The notes beneath the pieces were generated by a model. The model searched no databases. It worked only from the letters and a program-made list of their open reading frames with translations, and had not been told where the DNA came from. Of a stretch of DNA of 64,000 bases, positions 9,402-20,254 are shown one piece after another. Each line of letters begins with the position of its first letter. The first letter of the stretch is position 1. Both the position numbers and the translations under genes were made by a program. Source of the DNA: Parietichytrium sp. I65-24A (Eukaryota > Sar > Bigyra > Thraustochytrida > Thraustochytriidae); assembly GCA_012862575.1 (NCBI GenBank), contig BLSF01000022.1, positions 434,001 through 498,000 on the forward strand, written 5' to 3'.

Positions 9402-11082
9402 ATGCTTGTGAGGGCGAGCAGGCGGTCGGCTGCGGTGGTGGTGGTTCCAAAGCGCGGACTGACAGTGGGACACATGGGACACATGGGACACATGGGACAG
9501 ACGGGCGCGGACCAGCGGCGCGTACGCTTCGCACGCGACGGAAGAATGCACGTCACGCGCGATCCGGCAGGTGCGCGGATCACTCGGGAGACTGAATGTA
9601 TTGTGCGCGTGGACTGCGCCGCAGTACACCATCAGCCGCGGTGGCTCAGGAACCAAGAGAACCAGCAGGAGAACCAACAGGAGAACCGGAAGCAGAAGGA
9701 GAACCGGAACCGAAACCGAAACCGATGTGTCGTCGATGAGAAGCTGGAACCGGTGGCGGGAAGTGGGAATGGCGCTGGTTTGAAATCGGTTGATGCGAAT
9801 GGAAATGGAAATGGAAATGGAAATGGAGATGGAAATGAATTGGAGCATTTTGGCATCGACGGTGAAATGGCAGATTTGGAAGAATGGGTAGGTGTAGTCC
9901 CTGGAAGAGAAATTTCCGGGACTGTGGCGGAAGTAGGAGCTCTTGTTCGTGGAGTCGGCGTTGGAGATCGTGTTGTGTGCCTGCCATGGCCGCAGAGATT
10001 GGGATGGCCAATGCCACCGAGCTCGGCGAATGTGGAAGCTGCTTCCAAGGACTATATCGAGAGTGGCCTGAGGCCCGTGGAAAACGCTCAAGATGGCCAG
10101 GTGCTTGAAGCTCTGGAGGACATGAGCGATCGAGAGCTGGACTTGTCATTGTCATTGTCATTGAATGGAGATTGCAATGGAAATGGAAATGAAAATGAGG
10201 CCGCGGGAGCGCACGGCGGAAAAGACAGAAACAGAAACCTGGAAGCTGGCGTTGAGGGCATGCTGGGCGTAACTGCAGACGGCGGGTACCAAGAGTACAT
10301 GGTGGCCGACGAGTCGGTGTTTGTGAGGGTGCCAAATTCAAAGTTTTGGCGCGCGCATCAAGCTGCGTCGGTTGCGGCCACGTTTGGGACCGTTTGGATG
10401 GTAAGTGTAACTGCGGAATGACGTACTCACAAGATCCTTAGGATACAGTATGCTAATAGTAGTTTGTCACCAAACCCAGAGCGCGGTGGAACGCGGGAGG
10501 CTGCAACCCGGGGAGACTGTGCTCGTGACTGGCGCGTCTGGAGGCGTTGGCAGCGCTGCTGTAAGGCTGTTGCGATCTTATGGATGCAGGGTCATTGCTG
10601 TCACCTCGAGCGACCGCAAGGCTAGCTTTGTCAAGTCTCTAGGAGCCCATGAGGTAATTGTGGGCAGTGAGAATTTCGAAACAAATCCCGTTCTGGCTGA
10701 TCAAGGCGGAGTCGACATGGTCATCGAGTGCACTGGAGAACCAACTTTTGCGAGCTCGCTGAAGAGTCTGAAACCCGAGGGGAGACTGGTCCTTGTTGGC
10801 AACATTTCCGAAGTCGTGCCAGAAATTCCTCTCGACTTGGTGATCCACAAGTCTTTGCAGATTATCGGAAGCAACTCCATCTCCAGTCATAATCTCATTC
10901 GACTGTTTGGATTTTTGGATGCCCACGGCTTGAAGCCAATGGTAGACAGGGTTATGCCACTTGAGGATGCAGAATCTGCGCAACAGATGCTCGAGTCTCG
11001 CATGGTGCAGGGTCGCATTGTACTACGAGTGTCGGACGACGACTGGACCGTTTCCACACTTGAGCTCCGCGACCAGCTTTGA
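9402..11082 (+). CDS. MDR-family (quinone oxidoreductase-like) dehydrogenase, two exons, with low-complexity insertions
   Basis: Exons are 9402-10400 and 10480-11082, encoding 533 residues. The 79-nt intron has a GTAAGT donor, a TGCTAAT branch-point-like sequence at 10451 and a CCCAG acceptor, and both exons join in frame (codon TGG ATG then AGC GCG). The protein is a medium-chain dehydrogenase/reductase: the GroES-like part has VPGREISGTVAEVG and GDRVVCLPW, and the Rossmann part starts LVTGASGGVGSAA near residue 348. This fold reduces quinones, enones or aldehydes with NAD(P)H. No zinc-ligand set is evident, which suggests the zinc-independent branch. The catalytic N-terminal part is interrupted by repeat-encoded insertions: GHM repeats at residues 23-32, Asn/Gln/Glu/Arg runs near 85-108, and Asn-Gly runs near 130-145 and 260-268. 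Its length of 533 is well above the usual 320-360. It converges with the coiled-coil gene 181 bp downstream. Confidence 0.88.
9466..9497 (+). repeat. In-frame 9-bp repeat ACATGGGAC
   Basis: About three and a half copies of the 9-bp unit lie inside exon 1 of the oxidoreductase and encode the Gly-His-Met repeat. Because the unit length is a multiple of three, copy changes keep the frame. Confidence 0.85.
9786..9841 (+). repeat. In-frame GGAAAT hexamer repeat
   Basis: Tandem GGAAAT/GGAGAT units encode an Asn-Gly run in the oxidoreductase. A similar shorter run lies at 10160-10198. Confidence 0.85.
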
Positions 11083-11263
11083 ACTGAACTTTATCACTTA
11101 TTTATTCTAAACCAACGTTTTTGTAAACTTCACTTTCTGGAGTTGGAGACCTTCTGGAAAGCTTTTTTCTTCAAGAGTAAAAATTTAGTACGAATACAAA
11201 AAAAACTACATCTTCAAATCAGTGTTCAAGCATGAATTGACTGGCCATAGCCGGTCGGAGGTT

Positions 11264-13102
11264 CTAAAACTGGATAGTGCCGTCCTCATCAAAAGATGCG
11301 AATGCTGGGACGACTGTTGTTCGCTTGGCAGCTTTTGCAGCACGCTCACGGTCGAGCCGCTGCTGTTCCACCTCTGTTTCGTACGGCGAAATGTACTGCC
11401 CACCTGATTTATTCGCTGCGTTAATATTATAGTTTTCAAGCTTCTTGGCCGTTCTTATTGCGATGGCCTCGGATGCTTTCTGCTGCTCGTATGGTGTGAG
11501 AAGGTCAGCTGCAGACTTGGTGTTGTGGCTCTCGAGACATTCGGCATTCTTCTTCTTCTTCTTCTTTTTCTTGTGCGCCTGACCGTGAGCATCTCCACCC
11601 TGGATAGCGTCCAATAGCTTATCTGCCTCGTCCCACTTCTTAAATAGTCTAATCTTCTCCATTGCCGTTGAGATCATATCTCTTTTCATTTTGGCCTGGA
11701 TGGCTGCATCCTTACGCTTCATGGTTATCTCTTCCTTATGTTTGAGCATGTTGTCTATCCTTTTGGCGCTGTTGTCGAGCTTATTCATCAACTGCATTTG
11801 CTGGAACTCCTTGCGACGCTTCATCCTTTCGGCGTTTCGTAACTTGGCCTCGACTCGGAGCTTTTGTTTCTCTTTTTGAATGGCAAGATTCCTCTCTTGA
11901 ACTTCGCGCTGCTTTTGGAGGGTCTGCTCGATCTGTTCTTGCCTCTTCATAAGTTCTTCTGCACGAAGCGCCCTTTCTCTCTTGGTCTCGATCAGAGCCC
12001 GCTGGCGCTTCTCTTCAAGAAGCTGCAACTCAAAATGCTTGGCTTCCAGCTCTTCTTCCCGCGCTTCCAGCATTCGCCGAGCTCGGTCCTCCGCTTCTCG
12101 CTCCTTGAGCTCGATCTCTTCGGCTTTCTTTTGCTCCGATTCCTCAAGCATCTTGCGGTTCAACTCTATTCTTTGCTTCGCACGCAACTGCTTCTCTTCA
12201 AGCAACTTGGCACGTGCGGCTTTCTGCTTTTCGAGCTTTGCGAGCCTGCGCGCCTCCTTCAAATCGGCCTGTCGTTTTTTCTCCAGAATCTCGTCCTGGC
12301 GCCTCTGCAAGAGTTGCTCGGTCTGCTCTCGTTGCGCTTTGGCCTTTTCATCACGCTCGATCTGCAGTCTGACAGCTTCGCGTCTGCGGGTCTCCTCCTC
12401 TTCCCTGCGCTTCTCAGCAATCTGCTTTTCCCGTTGAAAAGATTCCTCGGCGATTTTTCTGCGTTGTTTTTCCTCAAATTCCAGCACTGCTTGTCTTTGC
12501 AACTCCTTCATGCGCTTCTTTTCTGCCACTTCCCTCTTCCGCTTGTCTTCTTCGTGTTTGATCCGCTGGCGGCGCTGCTCTTCTGCCTTGACCTTCGCTT
12601 GCGTTTCTTCTTGCAGCTCCAATTGCCGCATTTCGAAGGCAAGCATCTGCTCGATCTCCTGTTTCTTGCGCTCCTGCATCTTGCGCAGCCGCGCCTCCTC
12701 TTGCTCTACCAAGCTCTGAACCCCACCGTCATCCTCTTCCTCGTCCCCAGATGCTCCGCGACCAAACATCGGGCTCTTTGGGCTTTTCACGCTGTCCAGT
12801 GTCTGGCTTTGGTTCTCCAGCGCGGCGCGAGCGTTGCGCACATCTCGCATGAGGTCTCTGCGTCTGGAGCTGTAGTCCTCGTGCCGGAGTCTCTGGATCT
12901 TCGGGTCCAAGTTGGGCTCCCAAAACGAGTCCAAGTCTCTGATGCGCAGCTCCTCGGGGTCCACGCCGCAGCGCAGCAGTGCCTCGCTGCTCCTTGGAGT
13001 CAGGATCACGCGAGGCAGCGGCGGGTTCATTCCATAAGCGCGCTGGTTGCTCACCGTGGAGAACAGGTATTCCGCCTCCATGGCCTTCACCTTGCGAGGC
13101 AT
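11264..13102 (-). CDS. Long highly charged coiled-coil protein (hypothetical)
   Basis: The frame encodes 612 residues from the ATG at 13102 (MPRKVKAMEAEYLF, AGA ATG context). Residues 1-100 look globular and distinctive, with NPPLPRVILTPRSSEALL and VDPEELRIRDLDSFWEP. Residues about 130-480 are a continuous Glu/Lys/Arg-rich coiled coil made of many EEKRRR-type heptads. A poly-Lys stretch follows near residue 515. The tail ends in ASFDEDGTIQF. No enzyme domain is visible. Proteins of this design are usually cytoskeletal, centrosomal or membrane-associated scaffolds. The N-terminal block may define a family, but I cannot name it. It converges with the oxidoreductase gene. The opposite strand is also open for 425 codons, which is a side effect of the Glu/Lys-rich codons. 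Confidence 0.82.
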   Translation of the reverse strand: MPRKVKAMEAEYLFSTVSNQRAYGMNPPLPRVILTPRSSEALLRCGVDPEELRIRDLDSFWEPNLDPKIQRLRHEDYSSRRRDLMRDVRNARAALENQSQTLDSVKSPKSPMFGRGASGDEEEDDGGVQSLVEQEEARLRKMQERKKQEIEQMLAFEMRQLELQEETQAKVKAEEQRRQRIKHEEDKRKREVAEKKRMKELQRQAVLEFEEKQRRKIAEESFQREKQIAEKRREEEETRRREAVRLQIERDEKAKAQREQTEQLLQRRQDEILEKKRQADLKEARRLAKLEKQKAARAKLLEEKQLRAKQRIELNRKMLEESEQKKAEEIELKEREAEDRARRMLEAREEELEAKHFELQLLEEKRQRALIETKRERALRAEELMKRQEQIEQTLQKQREVQERNLAIQKEKQKLRVEAKLRNAERMKRRKEFQQMQLMNKLDNSAKRIDNMLKHKEEITMKRKDAAIQAKMKRDMISTAMEKIRLFKKWDEADKLLDAIQGGDAHGQAHKKKKKKKKNAECLESHNTKSAADLLTPYEQQKASEAIAIRTAKKLENYNINAANKSGGQYISPYETEVEQQRLDRERAAKAAKRTTVVPAFASFDEDGTIQF

Positions 13103-13136
13103 TCTGTCTCGCGCTCGCCTGATCTTTCACCTCAGA

Positions 13137-13167
13137 CCTGACCTGACCTGACCTGACCTGACCTGAC
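13137..13167. repeat. CCTGA pentanucleotide array
   Basis: About six tandem CCTGA units lie 35 bp upstream of the coiled-coil start codon, followed to 13195 by degenerate GAGTTGACCT copies. They are probably in the 5' UTR or core promoter. Confidence 0.85.
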
Positions 13168-13686
13168 CCGAGTTGACCTGAGTTGACCTGAGCTGAGACG
13201 CAATGCGATGTCCCAGAGTTGAGCGATGCTCCTCCGCAGCTTTGTCCTGCACCTGGCACGCACGAGCGATATGCCATGCAAGATCAAGAGATCAACAGGC
13301 GATGGATGGACGGATGGATGGATGAATAGATGGATGAATAGGCCGGTGCCGCGACGCAGCAACGACCTGCTATTGCCTCTGCTTTGAAAACTCAAACTAC
13401 GACGGCTTACATAGCCGCGAAAGCTGCCATGAGTTGTGTGCGTGTGTGTGTGTCTACTCTACGTAAAGTGTTCAAGTCTGGCGCGGAGCACGTGGCCAAT
13501 TTGCCACTGATAGGCTTTCGCCCATCTGTATATGTATGGTGACCCCGCGCTGGGATACCGAGTGTCGTCTCGATGGATATTCAATGCGTTCTGGCAGCAA
13601 ATTAGTCTTGCTTTCTGGTGTGTCCGAGAGAGGTCTGTTTTACAATGTGTGGCAAATGCCATGAAAAGAAGTTCCTCAGGTATTAC

Positions 13687-13766
13687 TTCTTTCTTTCTTT
13701 CTTTCTTTTCTTTTCTTTTCCTTTCCTTTCCTTTCCTTTTCTTTTCTTTTCTTTTCTTTTCTTTTG
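13687..13766 (+). repeat. 80-bp pure pyrimidine tract (CTTT / CTTTT / CCTTT)
   Basis: The tract is made of consecutive blocks of TTTC, TTTTC and CCTTT units, almost without purines on the plus strand. It could adopt triplex structure. It generates long Lys-Glu-Arg frames on the minus strand that are not genes. Confidence 0.9.
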
Positions 13767-14165
13767 CTGTCTTTGTTTGTTCGTGTGTTAGTTGGTTGGT
13801 CTGTTTGTTTTCTTTCTTTCCTTCGATCTCCACAAGTGCTCGCTCTTTTTTTTTTTTCATTTGGCTTCATTCGCTTTGTAAAAATTTGAATTCATTATTT
13901 TGAAAAGTGCGAATTGCTATTGTTTAGTATAGCTTGGGACTATGTGATGGTCAACGGACAACGGATCTTCGTATGAACAAAGGAATGCTTCGACGATCCC
14001 TATGACTGACTTTTCGAGTCAGGACGGATCGACCGTTCCATGCGCCTCAACAAAACATGAAGGATGAAAGTTGTCCTTCGTTTTGGCAATTATACTCAAA
14101 ACTTCTTTTAATTACATCTTTAAAGCCCAAGTTTAGCTCGCATTTGAGCGGCGAGAGTCGGAGAG

Positions 14166-17100
14166 CTACTGCGAGATTGCAGACACCAACTGATTGCTTC
14201 GCATCATAGCTTCCACGAGATCCTTCACCGCTTGGCGATCGCTTGGGGTCCGCTGCTCTTCGTCATTACCATACGCCTCGTCCAACGTTCTGACCGCAGA
14301 GGTAAAGGCGTCGTCAGACTTGGGTGTTTCATAGCAAGAAAGCACGGATTTGAGGAAAGACTGCTCGGCCTGAAGCTGCACAATTGCCCCTGGGCTTGAC
14401 TTGAGGCTGTCTCGCATCAACTCTACGGCGCTGGCGAACATTTGGGCCAAACGCCTTGTCAGACCGCAAAGAAGCTGGTGAAGAGCCTCTTTGCCGATAT
14501 GCCTCGTACATTCGGCAACGACGTTTGCATATACGAGAAGAATGTCCAGCGTGTAGTGCCGTACAGCAGTTGGTGGATTGGGCCAGTCAGAGAGATTGCC
14601 GTCGAATTGCAACGCCTCGTCCAACAGCGCGTTGATTCGCTTCCCACGCTGTTGAACGTACTGTGCCATCAAAGCTTCCTCGATCCTCTGCAGCTGCCTC
14701 TGCAGCTGCATCGCAAGCGTTTCGCGGCTTGCCTTGGCGACCAACTTGAAGCTTGGGTCCGTAGCGTTCTGCAAAAGGGTCTGCATCTCTTCCATAAACG
14801 TCACACGACAATAATGGCTGTCTGCGAACAACACAGGAACACTGTCAGTGGCAAGGGCTACCTTTGAAGCTTTGGTGATCCACTCACACAAAGTCTTCAC
14901 GCACCTTGTCAGCCCTTTGCTTATCTCCACAGCTTGCTCTCGGAGAAAGCCTTCCCGCCAGAATGCACTTCCTTGTGGGTTTTGAAGAAGCAATCGAATG
15001 TCGTCTAGCGCCGCGCGGATTTCGGAGATCATTGCAGAAATGAATCGGATCTTTGTCTTGCCTGTGTGTCGATACAACGCAGCGGAATTTTGTGCAAGTT
15101 GAAGCTCCACAGCTGGGTTGGAGGCTTGCGACTTGGACTCTATTTTCTCAATCAAAATGGCAATGCGCTTGCTGACCGTTTGGATAGAGAGCTCTTCGAG
15201 GCATTTGAAAGGGTCCCCGTCTTCCATTTCCTTGATCTGCTCTTCGATGGACCGACGAGCCTCGGCGGCGAGCTCTTCCTTGGCAATTTCAGCATTGAGA
15301 AGCTTCATGTTTCGGCCCTTCGCATGCATCGCAGAATTCATGGCGCCCTTGAGGCGCATGCGTCGCAGCGTTCGCAAACTTGAACTCAAGAGCCTCAGAG
15401 CCCCGCGCAAATCACCTTCGTCCAGGGCTTTGACCACAAGCGACTTGGTGGCCGACACGTATCTTATGATGATCTGGAGCGCCATGTTGTCACTGGATTT
15501 ACGCCGCTCAGCAAGGTCTTCCAGTGAGCAATTTGCGGCCGAGCGCTTACGAATGTCAAAGAGCAAGTCGACAGAGCCACTCCTTTGAAATCGAGATCGC
15601 ATTGGTTGCAACATGTCATCCTCATCTTCCTGCGCGCTATCTTCGCGCTTTAAGGTACCATGTGGCAGTACAAAAGACCCTTCGCCTTTGACGCGGTTGA
15701 GAACATCGAAAATGTGCTCTTTACCTCCGGAGGCACTGGACGGGTCCAGACACACACGGGCGTCTTCCCACACAAATAGGTATTCAAGTGCCACTTCGTC
15801 ACAATCTAACATGGACTGAGTGCGGTCCTCTGGAGTGTCATTAGGCCTCTGAGGGATTGCCTGGAGCAGTCCGCTCGCATGCCCTTGCTGGCTCCGAGCC
15901 AGCATCAGGAATGGGTCATTCTCCATGTCCAAGGACTTGAAGATTCTGCTGGATTTGGGCACATGGTCGCGAAGCTCCAGGAGAAGACTCAGAGCCTCCG
16001 TGGAGACTAGATTTCCATGCTGCTCGCCATGGAGCGCATCCGACGTAGATTGCGCCACGGAGGCTTCCGTACTTGGCAAGGCGACCGGCTTTTTGAGCTT
16101 GTTGATGAGGCCTTCACTGAGAGCTAGGCCACAACTTTCCAAGTCCCGAATGGCGTCGAGAGTGAATGTTGCACTAGAAGCTTTGGAGCCGTCCTGGACT
16201 CTGCTCAGTAGTTCGAGATGCTGCCCGGCGTTGGCGAACTCAATGACGGCCTCGATCCACCTGTTCTCCCCCATGAGGTTGCGTAATTGCTGCGGCAACT
16301 GCCAGAGGTACTCGATTCTCTTGAGCATATCAGCAGCGCGACGAAGCATTCGGATCTCTTTACGCTTCTGAAGGAGTGGAGCAAAGTGTTCCTCGGAAGT
16401 TTCGATAGCAGAGTCAAGCGACTTGCCAATCTTGTTCACCCAGGAAGGGTGCTCCTTTTGCCCCGACTTTGACCCTCTCACCTTTGATGATTTGCGCTCG
16501 CTCTTTGCGCCAACCTCTTGACGCATGAGCACTTGAATGAATCCAATGGTGCTTCTGCAGTGTACAAATTCATCAAAATTGTCGAGCACCAGAGCTTTCA
16601 TCATCGTCTTTTGATCTTCAGTGTCGGCGTCGAGGTTGCCCAAGCCGACCATCAGATCTCTCATCGTCGTGCCTCGGTGAACTTGCCACATAAACAGACT
16701 ACAATTAAAATTCTCGGATGTTGGCATGAATGAGATCGGCTCCTCCACATCTTCCGTGTCCGTGGAAGGGGTCTTGTATTGAGACCGTTTCTGATCAAGC
16801 CGAATTCGGCGAACTACCTCCTCCTGCTCCTTTTTAATGCTCAGAGAATCGTCTACTCGAGGAGAAGAGGGCTTGGCCGGAAGCTGCACCCCATTTCCAA
16901 CCCCAGCTGGTGAGTCCAATCTTGGGCGAGACGGTGATGTTGCGTTGGACACCGCGGAGGCGTTTGAGGTGCCTCGATCGCGCCGAAAGCTGTTTGATTC
17001 TGAGCGATCCTTTTTCCTGTAGAAGAATTCCTTAAATCGGGTGCGCTTTCCTCTTTTCCCGGGGCTTGACGGGCTGGGAGGGGTCAAATCTAGCGTGGAG

Positions 17101-18179
17101 CCTTCTTTGCCGAGCAGATTCAAATTCAGTGATGGTGCTGGAGACGTAGCCCCGCCGACGGAAAAGGAAGAGCCACGCGGGGACCGTGGAGAATCTGGAG
17201 CACCTGCGGACGAAGTAGACCTCATTCCGCCTCTCAACCCCGATTTTCGGGCCCCTGGTTCCAGTGCACGGAGATCGCCTTGGACGACACGAAGAGGATC
17301 TTGCACTCTCCCGTCTGCAGCAGCTGGGGTCTTGAAGCTCTTTAAGGCTGCCGAAGTGCGATCCGTCTCGCCATTTGTAGCGGTAAGCGCATTCAGAGCG
17401 CCGTCTTCATCGTCGCCGGCGGCCCCTTGCCTAACGGATGCGAGGAGCTTTTTGGTAACTGTGTCGGCTGAGGGGTCTTCGTCGTCGGAGGCCTCTGCCA
17501 AAATGACATGATTCCACTCTCCGGGCGCTGCATCATGCTCCATTTCATTTTCTTCGTCATCTTGTGAGTGCTGCGCTTGCCCGCCCCCCAGAATAGCGGC
17601 CCCTGCAATCTCATCCTGAAAGTCGTCAACATCTGCTTCGTCCCAGTCAATATAAAGATCATGCGCCTCATCGTCCTGCAGCAGGGTCTCCACAACCTCG
17701 TCGGAGTCGGCTCCGTTGCGCCTTTTGTGCGACCGGTCTATGAGACGTATCAGCTGAAAGGCTGCCTTCCGATTACGCGAGAGAATATGCAAATCAAGTC
17801 GCATTTGCGACAGAGTGTCGAGTGACAGCCTCGAGAAGCATTCCCTAAACACTGCCGCAGAGGGCAGCGATCGCTTAACGTTTATTATTTGATCCACGAG
17901 CTCCAGAGCCGCTCCGGCGCTATCAGTAAGCGGCCCGTTCCGTTTCTTCTGCAGTCCGCACAGCTGCACCAGCCCACGCTTCCTTTTGGCCCCAGCATCA
18001 CTGCCGTTACCAGTGAGAACGGTCTCCACTTGAGCCACACTTAGCTCCGCTTTCAACTGCAAGTAAAAGGAGGAAAATTTACCCAGCGCTTTTCGCCGTT
18101 TGCTCCCAGCGTTTAGACCGCTCGAGCTCTGCAGTCCCTCCAACAGCTCGTCGATCTGAGCCTGGACCTCGGCCGCCAT
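14166..18179 (-). CDS. SEC5: Exocyst complex subunit Sec5 (EXOC2)
   Basis: One uninterrupted frame encodes 1337 residues from the ATG at 18179 (MAAEVQAQIDELLEG, with G at -3 and +4). Residues about 1-480 are acidic, Ser-rich and mostly disordered. The conserved Sec5 N-terminal signature starts near residue 489: FMWQVHRGTTMRDLMVGLGN, then QKTMMKALVLDNFDEFVHCRST. A helical region with HFAPLLQKRKEIRMLRRA and WQLPQQLRNLM follows. The rest is the long helical rod (CATCHR fold) typical of exocyst subunits. The exocyst tethers secretory vesicles to the plasma membrane before SNARE fusion. Animal Sec5 carries an N-terminal IPT/TIG Ral-binding domain. I see no such domain, as expected outside animals. 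The protein is longer than plant and yeast Sec5 (about 970-1100) because of the extended N-terminus. Confidence 0.87.
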   Translation of the reverse strand: MAAEVQAQIDELLEGLQSSSGLNAGSKRRKALGKFSSFYLQLKAELSVAQVETVLTGNGSDAGAKRKRGLVQLCGLQKKRNGPLTDSAGAALELVDQIINVKRSLPSAAVFRECFSRLSLDTLSQMRLDLHILSRNRKAAFQLIRLIDRSHKRRNGADSDEVVETLLQDDEAHDLYIDWDEADVDDFQDEIAGAAILGGGQAQHSQDDEENEMEHDAAPGEWNHVILAEASDDEDPSADTVTKKLLASVRQGAAGDDEDGALNALTATNGETDRTSAALKSFKTPAAADGRVQDPLRVVQGDLRALEPGARKSGLRGGMRSTSSAGAPDSPRSPRGSSFSVGGATSPAPSLNLNLLGKEGSTLDLTPPSPSSPGKRGKRTRFKEFFYRKKDRSESNSFRRDRGTSNASAVSNATSPSRPRLDSPAGVGNGVQLPAKPSSPRVDDSLSIKKEQEEVVRRIRLDQKRSQYKTPSTDTEDVEEPISFMPTSENFNCSLFMWQVHRGTTMRDLMVGLGNLDADTEDQKTMMKALVLDNFDEFVHCRSTIGFIQVLMRQEVGAKSERKSSKVRGSKSGQKEHPSWVNKIGKSLDSAIETSEEHFAPLLQKRKEIRMLRRAADMLKRIEYLWQLPQQLRNLMGENRWIEAVIEFANAGQHLELLSRVQDGSKASSATFTLDAIRDLESCGLALSEGLINKLKKPVALPSTEASVAQSTSDALHGEQHGNLVSTEALSLLLELRDHVPKSSRIFKSLDMENDPFLMLARSQQGHASGLLQAIPQRPNDTPEDRTQSMLDCDEVALEYLFVWEDARVCLDPSSASGGKEHIFDVLNRVKGEGSFVLPHGTLKREDSAQEDEDDMLQPMRSRFQRSGSVDLLFDIRKRSAANCSLEDLAERRKSSDNMALQIIIRYVSATKSLVVKALDEGDLRGALRLLSSSLRTLRRMRLKGAMNSAMHAKGRNMKLLNAEIAKEELAAEARRSIEEQIKEMEDGDPFKCLEELSIQTVSKRIAILIEKIESKSQASNPAVELQLAQNSAALYRHTGKTKIRFISAMISEIRAALDDIRLLLQNPQGSAFWREGFLREQAVEISKGLTRCVKTLCEWITKASKVALATDSVPVLFADSHYCRVTFMEEMQTLLQNATDPSFKLVAKASRETLAMQLQRQLQRIEEALMAQYVQQRGKRINALLDEALQFDGNLSDWPNPPTAVRHYTLDILLVYANVVAECTRHIGKEALHQLLCGLTRRLAQMFASAVELMRDSLKSSPGAIVQLQAEQSFLKSVLSCYETPKSDDAFTSAVRTLDEAYGNDEEQRTPSDRQAVKDLVEAMMRSNQLVSAISQ

Positions 18180-18478
18180 ACCTGCCTACCTTAATCTGTT
18201 TATACAATATGTGTTCGAATCTTTCGAGCCAGGCCCTCGCAAATCAAAAAATCAAAAAAATGAGTTTCTTGAAGAAGAGTGTTCTTCAAAAGTAAGCCTC
18301 TGCAAACGCTTTCAGAAGGTATGCCTTGCAAGTGACGAATCCGTCTTCTGTTCTTCTGTTCTTCTGTTTGTCAAACACAAGAAACTTTGCAACGAGTAAC
18401 CTATCCTCGATGAAAGAGATGTATGGGCGAGGATCCTTTACAGGTTTACACGTTTCCCCTATTAAAAAATCTCCAAAG

Positions 18479-18554
18479 GTCTTTCCCACAGTAAATCCCT
18501 CAATGTCTTTCCCACAGTAAACCCCTCAATGTCTTTCCCACAGTAAACCCCTCC
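18479..18554. repeat. Three tandem copies of a 26-bp unit
   Basis: Units start at 18479, 18505 and 18531 with sequence GTCTTTCCCACAGTAAA followed by (T/C)CCCTCAAT. The first copy has one substitution and the last is cut short. There are no spacers, so it is not a CRISPR array. Confidence 0.9.
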
Positions 18555-20227
18555 GCCAACAGCTAGCAAGTGTCCGCGCTCAAGTCTCCGAATTGGCAGC
18601 TTTCGTGAACCCACAGTTGCAGGATTCTTGTTGAGAGGAGAGCTTTCGAAAGTGCGCGTTTTCTAAGGTAACGGCAAAAAACGCACGGTCCACCGCCTGC
18701 GGTTTCTAGCGGTTTCAACAGCGTTACGCCCCGCAAAAGGTGTACGCGTACAGGGAATTTGCCGAACTCGTTAGTTCTTTTCGTTCAGCTTCGTACTACC
18801 TTGCGTTCGTTGTTCGTGAACAGGTTTCGACTCACCCAGCTCTTGTGATCTGAGTTTCGGTTCGGGAAGAGTTCACGAACAATGATCTTGCTCGCGGAAC
18901 CAAAAACTTGGGTAATCGACAATCAATCTCATGTCAACGCACAAATGTAGTACTTTTTCTTTTCCTCATTCAATGCAGCTGTCCATGCGCTCAGGGAGCA
19001 TTTCCATTCCTGCGTTGTGATCGGATACTCGTAGTTCGCAAAACGGTGGGCAACACAATTCATACATATATATTGAGACAGAAGCACAGGAACACCCGAG
19101 TTCGAGTTCAGGGTGGCAGATTTGGAGAGTGCGTTTGACTGATAGAATTTGAATTCTGAAACATTCAGAACGGAAGGCTGTGGAAGCCGTTTGCTTTCAT
19201 GGCGCAATGCGAAGCTGAGTGCTGAAATGGAAATCCATCGCACGATTCCTAGAGTCTCCGAAAACACCATTCGTCCGGCTCGCAAGTTCTCTACTCTTTA
19301 GCTAGAGTTGAACAAATTCAACGGTCAACTTGGGCCTTGGCAGGTCATGGTGGTCGCTCTCAGCGTTTCGGGTGACGACCAGAACGGTTCTGCTGGACGC
19401 TCCTGTCCAACATTCACGAAAGTCTTTTTTAACAAAGAGCAGTGGACACTGCTGCTGGTATGCTTTTGGCCGAGTGTCCTTGTTGGGCGAAACGCTCGTT
19501 CACTCGTTGTTTTCGGGCGACGGTAAGTTGATGGCGATGAAGGGCAAAGCCTGATTCTGCTCGTGGAGTGTCTCGTCTCGTGTTGTCTCGCTCCTGGGGA
19601 CTATCGACCGGCGTGTTGATGTCACACCAAAAATGGAGTGGTATGGAGAGCAATCGACATGGGGTCGCAGTGGACTTTGATTGGTGTCGTTACTATCGTT
19701 GGAGTCGTTGGAACGAAACATTGACTTGGCGGTGACTCGTTCCAAACTCAGGTTTCAAAGTTGTACCTGCAGTTCTCGCTCTCGTCAGTAAGTTATGGCA
19801 CCTTTTGCTTTCTTCCGTTAGTGTCAACGCCGCGGGCGGTACTGACTGTGAGTACTGACTGTGAGGACGAACTAGCACTTGCTCAAACTTGCTCGCAGTC
19901 CCGCATTGGTCACATTTTGTTTACGCTGTTTACGCTGCAGTTACTTCAACTCGAGTTTTAGATTTAGAAATGAGAACGAAAGTTAGAAGTCGGTCAGCAC
20001 ATTTCTTAGCAAACTGCCTTTCGTTCGCACCCTTGACACCGCAAAAACCAAGGAACAAAACACAGAAAACAGAAAACAGAAAGCAAAAAGCAAACAAAAA
20101 GTCAAAAAGATGAAGTAAGAGAATCAAAACTCGCAGTCCACCCGACACGTCCGACTGAGAAACTCCGAGACTCTGAGAGAGTGGGGCAGGCTGCTTGTGA
20201 GACGATGGTGCGAGTCAGCGACAGAAA

Positions 20228-20254
20228 GGGAGAGAGAGAGAGAGAGAGAGAGAG
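20228..20254. repeat. (GA)n microsatellite
   Basis: A run of about 13 GA dinucleotides. Confidence 0.9.

Larger units (their letters stand above)
13103..14165. other. Intergenic region with CCTGA and CTTTT repeats
   Basis: No gene is seen. The left part should hold the promoter of the coiled-coil gene and contains the CCTGA array. The middle holds GGATGGATGAATA repeats (13305-13340), a (TG)n run (13439-13452) and a long CTTT/CTTTT pyrimidine tract. The right part should be the 3' flank of Sec5. Confidence 0.55.

Noticed and set aside
11864-13141. 425-codon plus-strand reading frame, Leu/Phe-rich
   Set aside because: It is the antisense of the coiled-coil gene. Glu/Lys codons read backwards give Leu/Phe, so the openness is a composition effect.
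13137-13195. Telomere-like array of CCTGA units
   Set aside because: It is only about six short units, internal and just upstream of a gene. The unit does not match a known telomere repeat and runs into degenerate copies.
13459-13860. 133-codon minus-strand frame rich in Lys-Glu-Arg
   Set aside because: It is a direct translation of the CTTT/CTTTT pyrimidine tract.
18479-18554. CRISPR-like regular repeat
   Set aside because: The 26-bp units are directly adjacent with no spacers, and the genome is eukaryotic.
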